From the NCBI GenBank assembly GCA_964423345.1, contig CAYREV010000005.1, positions 1 through 64,000 on the forward strand: a DNA stretch of 64,000 nt, written 5' to 3'. The stretch is from CAYREV01 sp964423345 (GTDB taxonomy: Bacteria > Bacteroidota > Rhodothermia > Balneolales > Balneolaceae). A program made the position numbers and the translations under genes. Shown here in pieces: positions 53,769 through 61,819 of the stretch (position 1 is the first letter of the stretch; each line of letters begins with the position of its first letter). The notes under the pieces are model-generated. The model made no database searches. It had not been told where the DNA came from and saw only the letters and a list, made by a program, of their open reading frames with translations.

Positions 53769-54791
53769 TTATTCTCCCAGTATGCGGCCCCAAAGAGCGG
53801 CTATCCGCTTGCGGTTCAGGTCCACCCCCGGATCCAGGTGGTCGAAGCCGACAACCCTGGTGGAATCGTCATTAAATTCGAGCCGGTAACTCCATATCAG
53901 AGGAGAGGGCTCCTCCCGTAGCCAGAGGTCCCATCGGCCGAAGCGGATATCATGCATATACAGCCCGCCGCCCTCTTCGGTGACGGAATAATAACCCTGG
54001 GAAAACCACCGTATCCGTTCCACCGGCAGTTGTCCCCGGTAGGGGGCAATCAGCTGATCATTTATATCCACCTGCCTGAATTCAATTTCACGGTCATCGT
54101 CAAAAATGGAATAGAGCCCTGCATATATGGCCTCATCCGACCGGGCATACCCCACCCATAAAAACTCCGTAAAAGGCATGGGCGTCGTCATATACCGTTC
54201 GGCGGGAATATCCTTTGTATTAAAGTTTTCCTCAAAAACACCGTTTACATGGCCCTTGATCGCGAATCCCGCTGCCAAATAAAGACTGCTAAATCCAAGG
54301 CCCAGGTAGTTAGCCCATCTCCGGGCCGGAGTATGCCTGCGCATGAACAGGGATATCAGCACCCCGGCCATCAGGGGCAGGCTGTAAAAGGGGTCAATAA
54401 TAAAAATGGTGTTAAAGCTGAAGGTGTAGTTGCTGAAAGGCTGCAAAACCTGGGTGCCGTAGCTGGTACAGGCATCAATGAACACGTGGGTAAACAGAAC
54501 CAGGAACACGAGCAGGCTCCACCTTCTCCATGATACATTATCCCCCCTGTAATACCGGTACAGCAGCCATCCCAGAAGGGGGGCGGCCACAACACTGAAA
54601 AACAGGGAGTGGGTTATCCCCCGGTGAATAGCCAGCTCCTGCACTTCCGTTACAAAAGGGTTGGCAAATACATCGAGGTCCGGAACCACTCCAAGCACCG
54701 CTCCCCAGCCAGCGGCCTTGTTGCCGATTTCCCTGCCCAGACAGGCTTCGCCAACGGCCGCGCCAAGTGTTATTTGTGTAATGGTGTCCAA
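53769..54791 (-). CDS. YdjM/LexA-regulated-type metal-dependent membrane hydrolase
   Basis: A membrane protein of about 340 residues of the YdjM family. LDTITQITLGAAVGEACLG starts the fold; metal motifs are IHRGITHSLFF (His), THVFIDACTSYGTQVLQPF (His/Asp) and IIDPFYSLPL (Asp). About four helices lie in the first 190 residues. The C-terminal third is soluble. I put the start at TTG 54791 because conserved sequence begins there; the open frame continues to 54932 with 47 non-homologous residues overlapping the next gene. Such proteins are membrane-bound predicted hydrolases of unknown substrate. Confidence 0.75.
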   Translation of the reverse strand: MDTITQITLGAAVGEACLGREIGNKAAGWGAVLGVVPDLDVFANPFVTEVQELAIHRGITHSLFFSVVAAPLLGWLLYRYYRGDNVSWRRWSLLVFLVLFTHVFIDACTSYGTQVLQPFSNYTFSFNTIFIIDPFYSLPLMAGVLISLFMRRHTPARRWANYLGLGFSSLYLAAGFAIKGHVNGVFEENFNTKDIPAERYMTTPMPFTEFLWVGYARSDEAIYAGLYSIFDDDREIEFRQVDINDQLIAPYRGQLPVERIRWFSQGYYSVTEEGGGLYMHDIRFGRWDLWLREEPSPLIWSYRLEFNDDSTRVVGFDHLDPGVDLNRKRIAALWGRILGE

Positions 54792-54913
54792 GGGTATATG
54801 ATCTTTAACTACAGCTGTATTGTTATTTCCGGACCGCCCGGAATTCCGAAAGAAAGATGGGGTATTCTTTGAACAGATAAAACCTTGGCGAATTAATTCC
54901 TTACGCCCCCTGC

Positions 54914-57577
54914 TCAGTCGGCCGCAAACCAATAGGTAAACTTAATGGCAAAAAGGTTGTCGCCGGTCTGGCCCAGGGCGTTCACCAGGTCGCCCGGCCT
55001 GGCAAACCTGTTCCCGTTGTGCCTGGCGGCCCTGTTTTGCTGCCAAACCAGAAAGAACGTGCTGCCCGGCTTCCACTGGTAACGCAGAACGAGACTGCTC
55101 CGAAACGACTTGACCAAAAAGTCGGGGTCCGCAATCGTAAAGACCTCCCCGTTGTGGCGTACATCAAACGCTTCCCCCTGCGTGTTGTTCAGCACCTCAT
55201 AGCGATCCAGCCTATGGCTTCCTGCTGCCGGCAGCTGTCCGGGACGGTAGTAATTGCCGCTGGCCACGAAGGGTTCGGCATAGAGCTCAAGCGTAAAGTC
55301 GGGAGAGAACGCATAGTTCACGCGCGTCTGTAGGGACAGCTGGGACCGGTCGATACTGGAGAAAACATACCGCCCTCCAAATGTTTCGGGCGGTCCGCCG
55401 GAAAGGGTCGTAATATATTGCCTCTTTTGTGTACGTCGGGATAGGGTAGGCTGCAGCTGAAATTCCCAGCGGCCGCCGGTTCGTATTTCCACCGAAGGGT
55501 TGGCCCGGAAACTCCACCCTCCGAACTCATCCGATTGGTAGTTCATAAACACCCTGCCGAATACATTCGCAGCGCGGTCGGTAAACAGGCCTCCCTGGAA
55601 CTCCCATTGTCTCGGAGAACCCATAAGCGGGCCTCCACGGGTCAACCGGTCGTCCAGGGCCCGTGGAGTAAATTCCACATCGGCAAAAAAGGTCCAGAAA
55701 TTTTTCAGCTCCAGTCGGGGGCCGAACTCAATGGAGTTTTCACGCCTGGTGCCCCCATAGTTCCACGAAGCACTTGAGCTGACTTCAAACCGGTAGGATT
55801 GGTACCAGCTTCCAGGGTCGTTTTCCCGGTAGGTCAGCTCGGCACGGGTACTGATATCATCCGATCGAAACAGTATTCCCGTATCGTTCAGTTCGAAGCC
55901 GGGCGACTTGGTACTACCCTGCACTTCCCATAGCCAGTGCTCTCCCGAATTTTTTGAGAGTTCGATACTTCCGCGCATCCCCGACATGGAGGTACTGCTT
56001 GAATCTACCGACAAGTATTCGGCATCAGGACGCTGGTAATAGCGGGCGCTGGAATACTGGTCGTTCAAAACTGACTCCCGGCTCCCGCTGACATAGCTGA
56101 ATCCGACGTCTCCGCTCAATTGGTATTTCCCTTCCATAAAACGAAGATTCCAGTCCCCACCCCCCGTAACAGCTGTTTTATTCAACAGCCGGGAAAGGGG
56201 GGTATTCTCTCCAAGCCCACGGTAAACGCCCGTCAGTATGAAACCCGCCGTGGAACTGTAGGGGCCGAACTCCTGCTGAAGCCTCAGCACATTATAGGAG
56301 GTCAGGGGCTCGACGGGGACGTCGTCAAACTGGTTTGTTTGTGTATTGAATACGCGGGCACGCTCCTTTCCCGTAACGGCCGTGAGCCCACCCAGCGACA
56401 AGCCGTTGGGACTCCGCCCGGTAATCTTTGCCGCACCGAGGATAGAGGTATTGGATATGTCTTCCGAATAATCTGCTTCCGGCCTGAGTGAGGGGGCAGC
56501 CCCTATTCGGCGGGAATAAAAATAACTGTCGGAGCGTCCCCCTCCGCCGCCACCGTTTCCGCCTCCCAATACCCGGAAGAGTTGCTGTCCTTCGGTAAAG
56601 AAGGGCCGCTTCTCTTCAAAAAAGGTTTCAAAGGCGGTAAGGTTTACCTGGGCGGGGTCCGCCTCAACCTGTCCGAAGTCCGGGTTTATAGTACCGTCAA
56701 GGGTCAGGTTCGGGCCCAGCCCTACTTTGACATCACCGCCGATACGTGTATTTAGCGACACCTTTTCCTCGAAAGGGTTGTCGGGGTTCGGGGCTCCCCG
56801 ATACAGGGTCTCTCCGGCAACATAGGGCAAAAACTCAAGCCGGCTGGATGGCACCACATTCTCGATGCCTGTCAGCAGCCCAAATCGCGACGCCCAGCCC
56901 GTCTGGTCCTTGGGTATCATCACCCAGAAGGCATCTTCATTTTCCGACGGCACATAACGGTTGATATTCAGTCCCCAGGTTTGCTCTTCGGCATTACTGA
57001 ACCGAAGCTGTGAAAAGGGGATCCGCATCTCCAGGGTCCATCCAAGGGAGTCTACCTGTGTGGCAGCCGACCATACCGGGTCGTAAGAGTAATCCCGCGA
57101 GCGGTAACCCATTTCATCTTCGGGTTGAAAATAGTCGGCCCGGACTCCGGAAACAGAAACGGAAAAACTTCGTGCCGTGCGGCGGTCCAGATAGGTATCC
57201 AAAGAAATCACGAGCCGTTCGGCATTGCCCTGGTTGTCCCGCCGTCCCAGTTGCCGCTGTATCTGTGATGGGTTCGGGCTGTACATCCGGGCACCTACAT
57301 AGAGCGCATCATCATCATAGGTAAAAGCCACCCTCGTCTTCTGCGTGGCTTCAGCCCCCTCATCAGGTTCCCGCTGAATAAAACCCGAAGCAAAACGGGC
57401 TTTTCCCCAGACTTCCTCATCCAGGCTTCCGTCCAGTTTTATATCGGAAGTTTGTATGGGAGTAGCACTGATGTTTTTACGGGATTCCGAGCCACTATCC
57501 TGGGCTCCGGCTCGCAGGTTTAGGGCCATCCCGATGATGAATAATAGCGGTATCGTTTTAACTAATAGTTTAGGCAA
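54914..57577 (-). CDS. CBM9-like/DUF5916 outer-membrane protein, copy 2
   Basis: An 887-residue exported protein, same family as 26335-28569. The signal peptide is about residues 1-25 (ends GAQD). A CBM9-like domain (about 40-220: DIKLDGSLDEEVWGKARF, VAFTYDDDALYVGARM) is followed by the DUF5916 region (TINPDFGQVEADPAQVNLTAF, FFEEKRPFFTEGQQLF). A long series of barrel strands follows, ending in a Phe/Tyr/Trp-rich C-terminus (KFTYWFAAD). A Gly-rich patch (GGGNGGGGGGR, about 338) interrupts a loop. It is longer than the other copy by about 140 residues. Function unknown; likely an outer-membrane channel or glycan-binding protein. Confidence 0.87.
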   Translation of the reverse strand: MPKLLVKTIPLLFIIGMALNLRAGAQDSGSESRKNISATPIQTSDIKLDGSLDEEVWGKARFASGFIQREPDEGAEATQKTRVAFTYDDDALYVGARMYSPNPSQIQRQLGRRDNQGNAERLVISLDTYLDRRTARSFSVSVSGVRADYFQPEDEMGYRSRDYSYDPVWSAATQVDSLGWTLEMRIPFSQLRFSNAEEQTWGLNINRYVPSENEDAFWVMIPKDQTGWASRFGLLTGIENVVPSSRLEFLPYVAGETLYRGAPNPDNPFEEKVSLNTRIGGDVKVGLGPNLTLDGTINPDFGQVEADPAQVNLTAFETFFEEKRPFFTEGQQLFRVLGGGNGGGGGGRSDSYFYSRRIGAAPSLRPEADYSEDISNTSILGAAKITGRSPNGLSLGGLTAVTGKERARVFNTQTNQFDDVPVEPLTSYNVLRLQQEFGPYSSTAGFILTGVYRGLGENTPLSRLLNKTAVTGGGDWNLRFMEGKYQLSGDVGFSYVSGSRESVLNDQYSSARYYQRPDAEYLSVDSSSTSMSGMRGSIELSKNSGEHWLWEVQGSTKSPGFELNDTGILFRSDDISTRAELTYRENDPGSWYQSYRFEVSSSASWNYGGTRRENSIEFGPRLELKNFWTFFADVEFTPRALDDRLTRGGPLMGSPRQWEFQGGLFTDRAANVFGRVFMNYQSDEFGGWSFRANPSVEIRTGGRWEFQLQPTLSRRTQKRQYITTLSGGPPETFGGRYVFSSIDRSQLSLQTRVNYAFSPDFTLELYAEPFVASGNYYRPGQLPAAGSHRLDRYEVLNNTQGEAFDVRHNGEVFTIADPDFLVKSFRSSLVLRYQWKPGSTFFLVWQQNRAARHNGNRFARPGDLVNALGQTGDNLFAIKFTYWFAAD

Positions 57578-58031
57578 TGTGGGTACTTTTAAAGACTCCT
57601 GTTTTCAAATTGGGGATTAATCTACCATTTTTGAACTATCTTTGGGCGATTATCATTGCTCCTTTTAAGTAAAACTTTATTAAAATAGGGTCGCTCTACG
57701 CGAACCTTTTACTACATGGCGGGGGACGGCTGCAGGCCCTTGCCGTTGAAGGGGAGGATGGCAAAGATATACGGAATCGGGATCCCCCGCTTATTGAAGA
57801 AGGAGCCCCTTTTCCCTGTAGATGGATAGACCTTGAGGATATCGAAAGGCTGGACGACGACCTCCGGATACGGAGCCACCTTCTCACCTGACGGGTCGAC
57901 CCTCTTCATGAATATTCAGCATTCGGGATTGACCCTGGCGATAACGGGTCCTTGGCATAAGGCCCAAAGGAAAGCATAGTATATAAAAAAACAGCTCCCC
58001 GCTAACCGGGGAGCTGTTGATTTCCAAGAGT
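57578..58031. other. 454-base gap, two uncharacterised short frames and a terminator
   Basis: No confident gene is present. On the plus strand 57688-57890 is open and encodes an acidic segment (LQALAVEGEDGKDI then WIDLEDIERLDDDLRI) but no ATG or GTG start is found. On the minus strand 57712-57909 encodes 65 residues with the stretch FNKRGIPIPYIFAILPFNGK. Either could be a relic. The doxX terminator lies at the right end. Confidence 0.3.
57985..58016 (-). terminator. Rho-independent terminator for doxX
   Basis: CAGCTCCCCG and CGGGGAGCTG form a perfect 10-pair stem with a 5-base loop. On the minus strand seven T follow. It starts 16 bases after the doxX stop. Confidence 0.88.
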
Positions 58032-58445
58032 TTAAAACTCTTCGGAAGACCCGGGACTGGATGCGGACGATGCCTCACCTTCATACATGCCCGCCAGGAT
58101 CCAAGCACCACCTGCCAGGGCCAACTCTTTCAATAGGATACCCATGGAACCCTGCATAGCCTGTGCACTTTCTGCAGCTATAACAGCCGGAAGGCGAATG
58201 GAAAACACAAAGATCAGCAGCATAACTCCCAGCAGGAGGCCTGCCAACCGGGCTTTTTTCTCAATTAAAAAACTGGCGCTTGCCGCCAGGAACGCAGCTC
58301 CGGTCAGATAAACCCAGAATGCTCCACCCGGTATGGGTACCATCCCCGTCATGGCACTGGCATTCGTGAAATGCATCACGCCAAAAGCCACGAATGGCAG
58401 TGCAAACAAGAAACGTCCGATTTTACCTAATAGATTGTTGTCCAT
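58032..58445 (-). CDS. DoxX-family membrane protein
   Basis: A 137-residue protein with four helices (about 9-26, 44-62, 66-84, 103-120). It has the DoxX-like opening IGRFLFALPFVAFGVMHFTNA and a polar C-terminal tail. DoxX proteins are integral membrane proteins linked to thiol redox and thiosulfate oxidation but mostly uncharacterised. Monocistronic with a strong terminator. The start ATG at 58445 has AAGGGGG upstream. Confidence 0.82.
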   Translation of the reverse strand: MDNNLLGKIGRFLFALPFVAFGVMHFTNASAMTGMVPIPGGAFWVYLTGAAFLAASASFLIEKKARLAGLLLGVMLLIFVFSIRLPAVIAAESAQAMQGSMGILLKELALAGGAWILAGMYEGEASSASSPGSSEEF

Positions 58446-58588
58446 AAGAACCCCCTTTTTTAATTGTGGTTTAGATATAAATACTGTACAAATAACCCTT
58501 TAATGCTAAATGTTAACATGCATATAACTACTTTAAAGGTGAAATCGTTTACCTCTAAAGGGGGAGGGTGAACAGGTGTTGTTTCGAG

Positions 58589-58789
58589 CTATAACGGCTG
58601 CCAAAGGCCCATAACCTTCCTAAGCTGCACTATCTGTCCGATATGATAGGAATTGTGGTCGAAGCCGGAAGGGCGGGTGCCGACATCTTTCAGTTTAAGT
58701 CCCTTGACCGCCGTTCTAAAATCAACGTGGGCTTGGCGGCCCTCAAGCTGCTCCAGAAGAAGCTGTCGTAACTGTTGACGGTTTTCCAT
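58589..58789 (-). pseudogene. DinB-family relic with in-frame internal deletion
   Basis: The 66 codons from ATG 58789 encode the first helix of a DinB-like protein (LLEQLEGRQAHVDFRTAVKG, then LKLKDVGTRPSG) joined directly to its C-terminal part (FDHNSYHIGQIVQLRKVMGL). Full DinB proteins are about 150 residues, with some 80 residues between these parts holding two metal-ligating His. Here only the last His-x3-His segment remains. The frame is preserved, but the four-helix bundle cannot form. A 26-codon upstream extension in the same frame is unlikely to be real. Confidence 0.7.
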
Positions 58790-59050
58790 GGTGAAAAGCT
58801 TTAAATGACGGCTTTTAAAGAGGGGTATAAATAGCAAAAGCCCTGCCGCCGCAGAGCTTTCTTTCAATCAACTGTTTATAACATACGGCTTTTATCCCAT
58901 ACGGAACAAGAAAAACTACAAACCACGAATTATTCCATAACTAATATATAACTAACAGTAATTAATATTTAAATAACGATAACTATTTAATATATTTAAA
59001 CCTCTTGAATTGAGACGGAATTAACGCCCAAAAACAGGCCCTGTGCCTCT

Positions 59051-59458
59051 ATGCCTAAAAATGTAGGAAATCTTACGCTTTACTCGGTCGACGACCTCCA
59101 CCGGAAACTGGGCTTGAGTAAAATGACTATACGTACCTATCTCAGGGAAGGCAAGATCCGGGCCCGCAAGCTTGGCGTTAAATGGTATGTCACAGAAGAG
59201 GCCCTCAGGGACTATTTTAACGAGCCTTCAGTAAGCACGGGCAATGACTCCCAAAGAAAAGCGGGTTATCGCTACGTAATCAAGGGCGTCAACGACTTGG
59301 TCAGCGAGCAGGAAGAGTGCGACACCATGGAGGAGGCGGTTGAGTGTATTCAAAACCAGGCCATTGTCAGCCTGTTCCAGGTCGCCATAATTGACAAGCA
59401 GACCGGAGAAGTGATCGAACTGGTTAAGGCAAGGGACTTCCTGGACCGCCACACATAA
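59051..59458 (+). CDS. HTH (MerR/excisionase-like) domain protein
   Basis: A 135-residue protein. Residues 8-57 form a MerR/excisionase-type helix-turn-helix (LYSVDDLHRKLGLSKMTIRT, then GKIRARKLGVKWYVTEEAL). Residues 72-135 form a small alpha/beta region (YRYVIKGVNDLVSEQEE, FQVAIIDKQTGEVIELVKA) that I do not recognise. It could be a DNA-binding regulator. It is preceded by a very AT-rich 180-base stretch and followed 130 bases later by an acidic hypothetical on the same strand. Confidence 0.8.
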   Translation: MPKNVGNLTLYSVDDLHRKLGLSKMTIRTYLREGKIRARKLGVKWYVTEEALRDYFNEPSVSTGNDSQRKAGYRYVIKGVNDLVSEQEECDTMEEAVECIQNQAIVSLFQVAIIDKQTGEVIELVKARDFLDRHT

Positions 59459-59588
59459 AAAAGGTCCCCGGCTATTAGGCCGGAGACCCCGGAGTCACTC
59501 ATCTTAACTATTGTAGGATCGCCTGAATAATTCAGGCATCCGCCATACATTACGCAGTAAAACCTTAATCAGATTTACCTTAATCTAC

Positions 59589-59876
59589 ATGCTTACAAAA
59601 GACGACACCAAGCTCGAAATTTTCGGCTTCGGCGATGAGGAGGACGACAATTTTTTCTGCCTGGTCAACCTCCGGAAAAGCCCCGACGGTATTGACCTGG
59701 AAAAACTGGCCTCTGCCGACCCCCGTAACTTTGACGAGGCCCTGAACCGGCAGGGGTGCATCCTGCTGCTCCGGGGAGATGAGGTGGAAGAGCTAATAAA
59801 CAGGGGAGACATCACCGACTCGGACCTCCACCAGTCTATCTACGATCTCGCCGTCAGAGAGGAGATCATTACATAG
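59589..59876 (+). CDS. Small acidic hypothetical protein
   Basis: A 95-residue acidic protein, rich in Asp/Glu (LEIFGFGDEEDDNFFCLVNL, EVEELINRGDITDSDLHQSI). It has no signal or membrane helix and no known motif. Start ATG at 59589 and its position 130 bases after the HTH gene on the same strand suggest a linked pair. Confidence 0.6.
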   Translation: MLTKDDTKLEIFGFGDEEDDNFFCLVNLRKSPDGIDLEKLASADPRNFDEALNRQGCILLLRGDEVEELINRGDITDSDLHQSIYDLAVREEIIT

Positions 59877-60105
59877 CGTGCCGTCTTGGGCCTTCGCGCA
59901 ACTCCCGGGTGCGAATCCTCTCCCTTGCATATGTGCGTCCCTCAAGCGGTTCGACTACATCCGAATATGCCTGATCCAGTTTCCCTTAAAATACTTTTTC
60001 CGGTTTGACCCTGCGCTCAATCAACTTTACATCCTCATTCATCCTAACTAATAATTTGCGTATTTTCCCTGTTGGCAAACTAAATAAAAGTATTTTCCCT
60101 GCATC

Positions 60106-60696
60106 ATGCAGACGAGCGAAAACATTGACGGCAGCAAAATCACGGTAAAACAAAAACTCTTTACCTGGTCGAACCTGATCTCCCTAAGCAGGGTTTTTGT
60201 CGCCGCCCCCATTATTTACCTGCATTATACCAACGGGCAGACGGTAAATGCCGCTGTTGTGCTGCTGGTATTATACGGCATGGTATCTGATTACCTGGAT
60301 GGCTACCTGGCCCGGAAACTGAACGAGGTAACCGAATGGGGCAAGGTCATGGATCCGGTGGCGGACAAGGTTTCAGCTTTCTTTCTGTTTCTGTATACCG
60401 TCTATATCGGGCTCATCCCCCTATGGTTTTTTGCCCTTGAAGTTGCACGCGACCTGTTGATTCTCTCCGGCTCTGCTTTCATCCAAAACCGGCGGGGCAA
60501 GGTTGCCATGGCTACGATGTCCGGAAAATGGAGTGTCAATGCCCTGGCAGGGTACTGGATGTCGGCATTTTTCTTCCCCCAAATGGCCGGGCTGCAATCC
60601 TTTTTCATGGGTATTGCCCTGGCTCTTATGTTTTTATCCCTCATTGATTATTTTCACCGGTTCACACTTATATACAAAGGATTGGAATTTAACTAA
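60106..60696 (+). CDS. CDP-alcohol phosphatidyltransferase (PgsA-like)
   Basis: A 196-residue inner-membrane enzyme. It has the full catalytic signature DG-x2-AR-x8-G-x3-D-x3-D: DGYLARKLNEVTEWGKVMDP then VADK. About five helices surround it. It transfers a phosphatidyl group from CDP-diacylglycerol to an alcohol, glycerol-3-phosphate being most likely by length and similarity to PgsA. Located 87 bases before ftsY on the same strand, a plausible two-gene housekeeping transcript. The alcohol substrate is inferred. Confidence 0.87.
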   Translation: MQTSENIDGSKITVKQKLFTWSNLISLSRVFVAAPIIYLHYTNGQTVNAAVVLLVLYGMVSDYLDGYLARKLNEVTEWGKVMDPVADKVSAFFLFLYTVYIGLIPLWFFALEVARDLLILSGSAFIQNRRGKVAMATMSGKWSVNALAGYWMSAFFFPQMAGLQSFFMGIALALMFLSLIDYFHRFTLIYKGLEFN

Positions 60697-60782
60697 CGCT
60701 CTCATAAATCATAGTTGTACGAAGCCGGGTGGCAACCACTCACATTCCGGTTGGTTAGCAGCTTCGCAATATAGTTTATACA

Positions 60783-61736
60783 ATGGGTTTACTTGAAAAA
60801 ATAGGTCTTAAGAAGAAGGAAAAAGTTGAAAAGGGCGTGGAAAAAAGCCGCAGCGGACTTATGGAAAAGCTGGGCAAGGCCATCGCCGGCAAGGATACGG
60901 TCGATGCCGAAGTGCTCGACAACTTGGAGGAAGTGCTGATAACCTCCGATGTTGGGGTTAAGACAACCCTTGAGATCATCGACCGCATCGAGGCGCGGGT
61001 GGCTCGCGACAAATACCTCGGCAGCGACGAGCTGAATGCCCTGCTCAGGGAAGAGATCATCGGCCTGCTTAAAGATCACGCACCGGATAAACCCGCGGAG
61101 TTTGATGCCGACTTCCCCCAAAAGCCCCATATCATTATGGTTGTCGGGGTCAACGGGGTTGGCAAGACCACTACAATCGGCAAGCTGGCCCACCACTATA
61201 AGCAAGCCGATAAAAAAGTAGTGCTCGGTGCGGCCGACACCTTTAGGGCCGCGGCCGTCGACCAGCTTAAGATCTGGAGCGAGCGGGCGGGCGTCCCCAT
61301 CATACAGCAGGGACAAAATGCAGACCCCGCAGCCGTGGCATACGATACGGTGGAGGCGGCCAAGGCCCGGGGTGCCGACGTGGCCCTTGTGGATACCGCC
61401 GGCCGGCTGCATAACAAGAAGTCACTCATGGACGAGCTTGCCAAAATTAAGCGCGTAATGGGCAAAGTAGTCGAGAATGCTCCCCATGAGGTGCTTCTGG
61501 TACTCGATGCTTCGACCGGGCAGAATGCCATGGAGCAGGCCAGGGCCTTCGCCTCCTTCGTCGATATCACGGGCCTGGCCCTGACCAAGCTCGACGGGAC
61601 CGCCAAGGGAGGTATCGTCATAGGCGTCTCCAACGAGCTGGATGTCCCCGTAAAATATATCGGGGTGGGCGAACAGGTCGAAGACCTTCAGGTTTTTGAC
61701 CGGGAGCTGTTTGTTAATTCCCTGTTTAGAGAATAG
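60783..61736 (+). CDS. ftsY: Signal recognition particle receptor FtsY
   Basis: A 317-residue SRP GTPase without a long acidic A domain. The N domain (about 10-100) is followed by the G domain with G1 GVNGVGKTTTIGKLA, G2 DTFRAAAVDQL, G3 DTAGRLHNKKSLMDEL, G4 TKLDGTAKGG and the closing IGVGEQVEDLQVFD. It docks ribosome-SRP complexes at the membrane for co-translational insertion. Start ATG at 60783 begins LLEKIGLKKKEK. It follows the phosphatidyltransferase gene. Confidence 0.96.
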   Translation: MGLLEKIGLKKKEKVEKGVEKSRSGLMEKLGKAIAGKDTVDAEVLDNLEEVLITSDVGVKTTLEIIDRIEARVARDKYLGSDELNALLREEIIGLLKDHAPDKPAEFDADFPQKPHIIMVVGVNGVGKTTTIGKLAHHYKQADKKVVLGAADTFRAAAVDQLKIWSERAGVPIIQQGQNADPAAVAYDTVEAAKARGADVALVDTAGRLHNKKSLMDELAKIKRVMGKVVENAPHEVLLVLDASTGQNAMEQARAFASFVDITGLALTKLDGTAKGGIVIGVSNELDVPVKYIGVGEQVEDLQVFDRELFVNSLFRE

Positions 61737-61819
61737 GAACTTTAATTAACTCCTTTTGATTTATCTGTTTTTGAAAGCATAAGTACAATGTGGTGCAAAA
61801 GGGTACGGGGTAGTCATCT

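Noticed and set aside
54792..54932. 47-residue N-terminal extension of the YdjM-like protein
   Set aside because: The extension is polar, not membrane-like, overlaps the preceding gene and precedes the point where family-like sequence begins.
59461..59500. Hairpin after the HTH gene (GGTCCCCGGC / GCCGGAGACC)
   Set aside because: The stem has a mismatch and there is no T tail on the plus strand, so it is not called a terminator.
59904..59925. tRNA T-arm-like sequence (GGGTGCGAATCC)
   Set aside because: No matching anticodon arm, D arm or acceptor stem could be found around it, so it is probably chance.
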